Position numbers and translations under genes: made by a program
Assembly: GCF_026210795.1 (NCBI RefSeq)
Contig: NC_089438.1
Span: forward strand, 4,547,501 to 4,611,500
Reading direction: 5' to 3'
Length of the DNA: 64,000 nucleotides
From: Rhizophagus irregularis
Lineage: Eukaryota; Glomeromycota; Glomeromycetes; Glomerales; Glomeraceae
In this document: piece after piece, positions 57,917-64,000 of the stretch
Layout of the letters: every line of letters begins with the position of its first letter
Position numbering within the stretch: position 1 is the first letter of the stretch
Notes under the pieces: model-generated
The model's input: the letters and a program-made list of their open reading frames with translations, nothing else
The model's database searches: none
What the model was told of the DNA's origin: nothing

Positions 57917-59764
57917 ATGGCGAATGGACTGAATAGGTTATATTGGAGTATAGTGTTTATGATATCAATTTTACCAATTTTAGCAGCAGCAATTTATGGA
58001 AATAAATATTATTTTTGGAGTAGTATAATTTTATTTAAAACAATATTGTTAGTGGGATTTATAATATTCTTTTGGATACATTTTCTTAAATGTTGTGTTA
58101 TAATATTTTTGAAATTATTAAGTGGAACTAGTAAATCTCTATCACCGATAGCAAATTATTTGAATCAATCAAAAGTAATAGGACCAATAATATCATGGTA
58201 TATTAGAGCAGTATTCTTTTTTTGGTTTTTAGTATTATTGATAAGTGATGTATTGATAAGGACGATTTTATCCAGAGCAAGCGGTATTCATGAAGGGACG
58301 GGTTTTCATTATACTCCTATTAATGCTTCTGATACAGATTTTCAACCATTAGGATTATTTGAAAAAGATGAGGAAGTAGAAGAGAAAAAGAAATTATATG
58401 GTGATGATTTTCCGGAATATAATAAGAAATTAGCATTGTCATTAGCTATTGCATCTAAAATTGCTTATGAGGACGTTCCAATTATTAAATACGAATTAGA
58501 AAAAGCTGGCTATGATATGAACTCATTTAAACCCATAGCTTATAAGAATGTTTGTGGATACATAGTTGAAAAAGATGACAATATTATTTTAGTATTTAGA
58601 GGTACGAACCCCTTTAATATACAAAATTGTTTAACTGACATAAGAGCTCTCCTTTGTAATATTGAATCATCTAGTCGAGGTCTAATTGGATTAGTACATG
58701 AAGGATTTTTTGAAGCGATCGGAGAAGATTCATCAATGGATGAATTACCTCGTTCTCAATCACAAACTATTATAGAATTATCAAATACTTCTTTGGTTAA
58801 AACCATTGAAACTATATTTAGCGCATTGAAAACATTGGTATTCTTTGCATTTCAAAGTTTGATCACTCATGTACATGATCCCGTTGATCATAGATATTTA
58901 GGTGAAGATGCGAGATTCGTTAGTGCGTATAGTCAGGCTGCAAGATGGATATCCAAATTATGTAATAATGATTCAGAAAATGGAAATGAAGGTCTGAATA
59001 ATATTAGACAACAAAAATCAAAAAAACATTTATACATCACGGGACACAGTTTGGGTGGTGGATTGGCTACTGTCTTCTTGGCTAAATTATTAAAAGATGA
59101 TAGTCCATTACTTGATATCTTTGCTGGTATATATACCTATGGTCAGCCGAATGTAGGAGATATAAATTTTGCAAAAGCATTTGGCCCTGAACTCGGAAAG
59201 AAAATGTTTCATCACGCTTACAATAACGGTATTATATTTATATTTGATAAATTATTTTGTAATTTATTTATTGAAATTTCATTTATAATAAATTTTTTTT
59301 TAACAGATGTGGTTCCAAGGATTCCAAGGTGGCATCCTTATTCAAGTCCGCCTGGAAATTTGGTGTTTATTGACGCATCATTTTCAATATATTTGTATCC
59401 TCCTGATCCTGTTACGAATATTCCTATCCCTATACGTAGAATTTCTTATTTACATCTTTCTGGTCTCCTAAATCTTCAAGTAATCAGAAGAATGAGAAAT
59501 GAATATTGGCTTAGGATTTTCTACAGAATAATGTAGGTTAAATAATTTTTAAAGAGAATTTTTGTTATGTTTAATAATGCTTAAAAAATTATATTTAATG
59601 ATATTTTAATATATACCATATTTACCTTTTTTTTTAGATTTCCATTTTTCATTAATGATCATTTCCCTGGTGATTATGTACGTGCCATTCGTGAAGGTAC
59701 TATTGAACGTGTTATTGTTGGTTCACCAGGTCAAATTGGTGGTTTAGAAAAAACAAAAAATTAA
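57917..59764 (+). CDS. Membrane-anchored class 3 lipase
   Basis: Exons 57917-59228, 59307-59532, 59638-59764 sum to 555 codons (554 aa). The N-terminus has two adjacent hydrophobic segments (about 8-27 and 33-56) and a third near 94-113. The alpha/beta-hydrolase core has the nucleophile elbow ITGHSLGGG (S378), GQPNVGD with likely catalytic D415, then DVVPRIPRWHP, and a candidate His in SYLHLSG. The C-terminal DHFPGDYVRAI motif is typical of fungal class 3 lipases. Likely hydrolyses triacylglycerol or other glycerolipids at a membrane or lipid droplet. Intron 1 (78 bp) is a multiple of three without stops, so unspliced RNA would encode a longer hydrophobic insert; splicing restores the family sequence across NNDVVPR. 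Confidence 0.9.
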
Positions 59765-62316
59765 AAAAAAATCATAATTGACAATTTCTATAGAATTTTA
59801 TATTTTATATTTACCAACTTGATGTGTTTGTTACTATTTATTAAATAAAATTGACGAGTTAATTAAATTATTGATTTTTGAAAATTTAATGATCAGAATC
59901 TTGCGCGATCGAAATCGCGAGATTGTATTGTTGAATTGTTGACCAATGTTATTATTTGTCTAACGTAAATTTGAAATCGGTTTATGATCAAAGTAATCAA
60001 TCATATTAATCAGTCATCGCTGCCGTATTTGCAGATAAATATTATAAATAAATTAATCACCTGATGCTAATATTCATACTTTTCTTCAAAATATTTATAA
60101 GATGAATACAGGATTAGTCCTTATTTACCTCAGAATAAAGAGAAAATTAACTTATTGACGGTAGAGTTACGATCCGGATGAATTCGAAAAGGCACATTTG
60201 GCAATTATACACAGATTTTAATTAATAAAAATTAAATCTTTTTTTTATATATTATAAGACCGATCCCAATGCACAATATAGTAGTTTAAAAAATTACTAT
60301 TTAATACAAAAAAAAAAATAATAAATAAAAATGTATTGATTTTTCATCCGATCCGGATGAATTTCAATCCGGTTTGATTTTTTCTCTACTTTTATTTTTT
60401 GAAGACAATTTTTTTTTATTATATTATGTATTAATAGAATTCATAAGATATCTCAAAAAAAAAAATTCTTTTTATTGACTTAATATTTATAAAATGGCTG
60501 AAATGTGTTTATTTACGGATTGACGGATCGCAACTCTATATTGACTCCTGACACAGAAATTCAATCGAAACTTTTTGTTAACTTTTGATAGCCATTGTTA
60601 CATTTTCATTTACGCTGTGCTATGATTAATTTTAAATATTTTAAATCTTACCTTTCTTAACATACTTTAACAGACAATGCACCATCAAAAAATTGTCACA
60701 GATCGATCAAAAATATTTCATGATCAATTTCGTGATGCCTATCTTCTGTATCCAAACAAAATATTAATACAATTAATATCTCACTTTTAACCACTAGTGA
60801 GGATTAAGGATCATGTGTCGAGGGAATTTCTGATCATTTTGGACTCCAGACGGAAGTGTAATTAAACGTGCCCCATCGATCAATCACTCTATATCAAAAA
60901 GTTCTATTTACGTCGTTTTATTCTATTTTAACCATTCTTAAGGTATTCGTGACTTTTAAGTATCTAAATAGATACGGAACTGATGGCAGATGATCCCACA
61001 AAGAGACCTAGAATTGGAACGAATAAGAAAATTGTCTCCGCTTAGTAAATTCATTGGAATAAATCAGGAAAATAGCAGATTGATGAATAATCATTCGTAT
61101 ACAAAAGAGCTTACAAAAGGATTAAAAATTTGGAACTTTTAATCATACAGGTTCTAAATAATAATAATTAAACTAAAAATAGAAAATTTTGATAGACTTT
61201 TATTCATTATATATATTCATTATATATTAGGAAAAGTTTTATTTTTTGCACTATGAAAAATATAACGCACGTGCGATTTTTTTCATTACTGAATTTTTAG
61301 ACATTTAAGTTTCACCGAAATGGAATATCTTCGATTTCCAGAATTTACTATATGTGTGAGTATTATTGGATAGATAAATAGATGTCGCGAAATTCTCTCA
61401 AATCATAATATCAAATGGGTTTGCATCATATAAATGCATAATCTCATCAATATTCAATATGGCTAAAAACACATGATCATGTGTTGCAGCGGTACTACAG
61501 ATGATCATATTTTATGGAAATTTATAATTGCTTTGGAATTTTATTATTTTTGTCTTTGTCTTATTTATGATGAAATTATGCAGGAAAATTGTCATAAACC
61601 AGTCAAAATTTTTTATTAATTGCTTGTTAAAGTTAAATATTGGTTAGATTAAGGTTGATTTATTATTACTTTTAATAGAAATGATAAAAGCAAAACAATT
61701 ATAATAACACAATATATCTTTCTTAATAGCACAATAGTTAATAACCCTAACACAACATGATTTTATTGGGTATTACCATAAAAATAACGATTGTATGTTT
61801 TTTTGCTTAATGAACTTTTATGAGTTTTTAAATCAAACAATGAAAAAATTTATACGAAATAATTATTCAAATGAAGTAATTAAACAATCAAAGGTGGTTA
61901 AACCATAAATTATTAATTTAGCCTTTTAGCCCAAACGTTCTCTGTATAGAAGTGAGTACAATCGAACTTATTTTTAGATTTGAAAATCAGTTGATAATTA
62001 GTTTTTAATTTATTAATAAGGGAATTTTTTGTTTCCAAATTAGTAAATTGTAATCATGGGTCCTTTTTAATTTATCTGTTTTTGAATTTTGTAACTAAAA
62101 TTAACTTAAATTATCGTAAGGTCACCGTAATATCGCTCGTAAGTGCTTTTGTTTCCAAATTTGTATTTTAGAACGGAATCTTATCTCCTTGTTCATTTTG
62201 TCACTCGTCGTACCCGTGACCTTCCTTTATTTATAAAAAAATTGCGAAAAACAAAAAAAAATAAAAATAAAAATAAAAATATTTTTTTACCCTAAATATT
62301 CTACATCATCTCAATA
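59765..62316. other. Intergenic, no gene seen
   Basis: 2.5 kb of AT-rich DNA. GATCCGGATGAATT occurs twice (about 60172 and 60350), perhaps a short dispersed repeat. No supported CDS or RNA. Confidence 0.5.
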
Positions 62317-63338
62317 ATGTTACCTTTTTTTACATTTTTTGCGCTTATCATAACATACATTGTTTATAATGTTTTTAATAAAAAAAAAACAAAATTCAAT
62401 GTTCCTCAAAGAAAACAGAAAATATTTTGAGTCAAAACAATAAAAAAGTACCATTATCCGTGAATTATCATTTCACACGCAAATGTAATTATGAATGTGG
62501 TTTTTGTTTTCATACCGCAAAAACTTCATATTTGGCTCCAATTGAAGATGCAAAATCTGGTTTAAGAAAACTTGCAGATGAAGGTATGAAGAAGATCAAT
62601 TTTGCTGGTGGAGAACCATTTTTATATCCGAAATATCTTGAAGAATTATTACGTTATTGTAAGCAAGTATTAAAAGTAGAATCAGCCTCTATTGTTAGTA
62701 ATGGGAGTAAAATTAAATACGAATTTTTACAACGAAATAAAGATTATATAGACATTCTCGCAATTTCCTGTGACTCTTTTGATGAATCAGTTAATAAAAA
62801 AATTGGAAGGGGAACTGGAAAGCACGTTGAAAAGTTAAGCGACATATCTCGTTGGTGTCGTGAATTTGGGATTAAATTTAAGTTAAATACGGTAGTAAAT
62901 GCTTACAATAAATCAGAAGATATGAATGAAAATATTTTAAAAATTGCACCATTTCGATGGAAATGCTTTCAAGTGTTAATTTTAGAAAATGAAAATGGTG
63001 GTGAGGGTACATTGAGAGATGCTCGCGAATTTGTAGTAACCGATCAAGAATTTGAGGAATTTATTCAGCGACATTCGAAACAAAAATGTTTAGTACCCGA
63101 ACCAAATAATCTTATGAAGAATTCTTACTTGATTCTTGATGAATATTTACGATTTTTAAATTGTACCAATAACGAAAAGACTCCTAGTGAATCAATATTA
63201 GACGTACCTGTTGAAAAAGCATTGATGCAAGCTGGATGGGATCAAGAAGCATTTATCGGAAGATCTGGAATTTATGATTGGTCAAAACAACCTTCGAATA
63301 TTTGTGGTAACAACCAAGCTAAAGAGCTTGAATGGTGA
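62317..63338 (+). CDS. Viperin-type radical SAM enzyme
   Basis: The confident part is 62427-63338, 303 residues. VPLSVNYHFTRKCNYECGFC holds the radical SAM CxxxCxxC cluster ligands, followed by the viperin-specific CFHTAKTS, NFAGGEPF (SAM binding) and a C-terminus ending ELEW. In animals the terminal Trp recruits the Fe-S delivery factor CIAO1. Viperins convert CTP or other NTPs to 3'-deoxy-3',4'-didehydro nucleotides that terminate RNA chains (established); here the substrate is unknown. The main frame has no ATG near its start. A candidate first exon, 62317-62361 (MLPFFTFFALIITYI), joins at 62412 over a 50-bp GT-AG intron to give 323 aa with a hydrophobic N-terminus, comparable to the membrane helix of animal viperin. 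That junction is uncertain. Confidence 0.88.
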
Positions 63339-63489
63339 AATGTAATTATTACAATTATTGTAAAATTTTTTTTTTATTTAAATGTTTATTATATATATAT
63401 ATATGTTATTTTTATTATTATTTTATCAGTTTATTATTATCATAAGTTTATTATATATTTATTTATAATAAAAATTTTTTTTTTCCTCT

Positions 63490-64000
63490 TTACTTAGTTA
63501 CAACATTATCCAAGGTTTCCGGGAATAATTTTTTCTTAAGCATATTAGAATTATTCATGCATTCCCATTGTTTCTTGTTAAATCTAGAGATATATGCTAA
63601 TAATTTACCCATCACTATACCATCAGTTTCAAAAAACCAATCATGTTCTTTCATAAAAAATGCAATTCTTTTTTCTGCGTCTTGTACCTTGTTCTGAGAT
63701 TCAACTATCAATTCAATTTCACCGACCGAATGTCCAAAGTCTGCGGTATCCAAAACCATAGTAAATTTATTATTAAGAAGATAGTTACGACGTTGAGTAG
63801 TTATCGTACAAATTGGCGTGAGATTGTATTTTTTAAATAAAAAATCTTTAAATTCTTCATTATTATAATGAATATTTTCTGACCGTCTTTTATTAACATC
63901 CAATTTTTTATCAAGAAATTCTTTAATGACATTGGTATCATCAAGTTCATGATATGAATCCATTGAAGCGGTTAAATTTACAGGTGTTTTGCATTCCCAT
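63490..64000 (-). CDS. Thiamine-triphosphatase-like CYTH protein (partial, runs off window)
   Basis: The reading frame continues past base 64000: upstream of the ATG at 63963 it reads WECKTPVNLTAS, matching the WE-x-K start region of thiamine triphosphatases, so that ATG is internal. The visible 170 residues show the tunnel-strand pattern: YHELDDTNVI, then RRNYLL, FTMVLDTADFG and VGEIELIVE with alternating acidic residues, then a helical C-terminus. CYTH proteins hydrolyse a triphosphate (thiamine triphosphate or inorganic triphosphate) with Mg2+. The first EXEXK motif lies outside the window. It is convergent with the viperin gene, 151 bases apart. Confidence 0.8.
   Translation of the reverse strand, partial: WECKTPVNLTASMDSYHELDDTNVIKEFLDKKLDVNKRRSENIHYNNEEFKDFLFKKYNLTPICTITTQRRNYLLNNKFTMVLDTADFGHSVGEIELIVESQNKVQDAEKRIAFFMKEHDWFFETDGIVMGKLLAYISRFNKKQWECMNNSNMLKKKLFPETLDNVVTK

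Noticed and set aside
59229-59306. Lipase hydrophobic insert as a real membrane segment
   Set aside because: The stretch has GT and AG ends and a T-rich acceptor, and its removal restores the lipase family sequence; treated as an intron of 78 bp.

Overview
The window is nuclear DNA of a very AT-rich, intron-rich, transposon-rich fungus. The best match is an arbuscular mycorrhizal fungus of the Rhizophagus (Glomeromycotina) type. The evidence is short introns of about 70-90 bp with GT-AG ends, an expanded family of TKL-like kinases with the HRDLHSGN signature, a GAF hybrid histidine kinase, and Ty3/gypsy elements. The species assignment is inference; eukaryotic and fungal origin is seen directly from the spliced genes.

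Layout. 2-2244 is a transposase-like gene broken by a 521-bp MITE. A segment of about 9-10 kb is then present twice in direct orientation: copy A from about 3306 to 34490, copy B from about 36847 to 46920. Each copy carries a TKL-like kinase (+) and a GAF hybrid histidine kinase (-). In copy A the kinase is intact but the histidine kinase is a pseudogene. It is split by a 22.5-kb nested insertion, carries a MITE and has lost its N-terminal coding part. In copy B both genes are intact, and B also preserves the empty target site.

The nest has three levels, each closed by exact target duplications. (1) Gypsy1 (9002-31459, CTAT duplication) lies in the histidine kinase. (2) A DNA element (13242-28658, TA duplication) lies in gypsy1's protease; it carries a four-exon gene for a trihelix/MADF-like DNA-binding protein. 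(3) Gypsy2 (14486-26175, GCGT duplication, LTRs that read as identical) lies in the DNA element. Gypsy1 is decayed, with many C-to-T changes at CpG, but keeps a U UUA AAC slippery site between gag and pol. Gypsy2 looks recently active. It has a giant gag with Cys motifs, a UGA-CUA leaky stop before the protease, and a reverse transcriptase-RNase H polyprotein ending in a thymidylate-kinase-like P-loop domain, in the place where some lentiviruses carry dUTPase. It also has a separate integrase ORF. This is the best candidate for an undescribed system here.

Right of the duplication lie about 6 kb without genes and then single-copy host genes: a 13-exon insulysin-type M16 metalloprotease (-), a membrane-anchored class 3 lipase (+), a viperin-type radical SAM enzyme (+), and, convergent with it and running off the window, a thiamine-triphosphatase-like CYTH protein (-). 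For the intact kinase, histidine kinase, protease, lipase and DNA-binding genes the exon phases sum to whole codons, which supports the models given.
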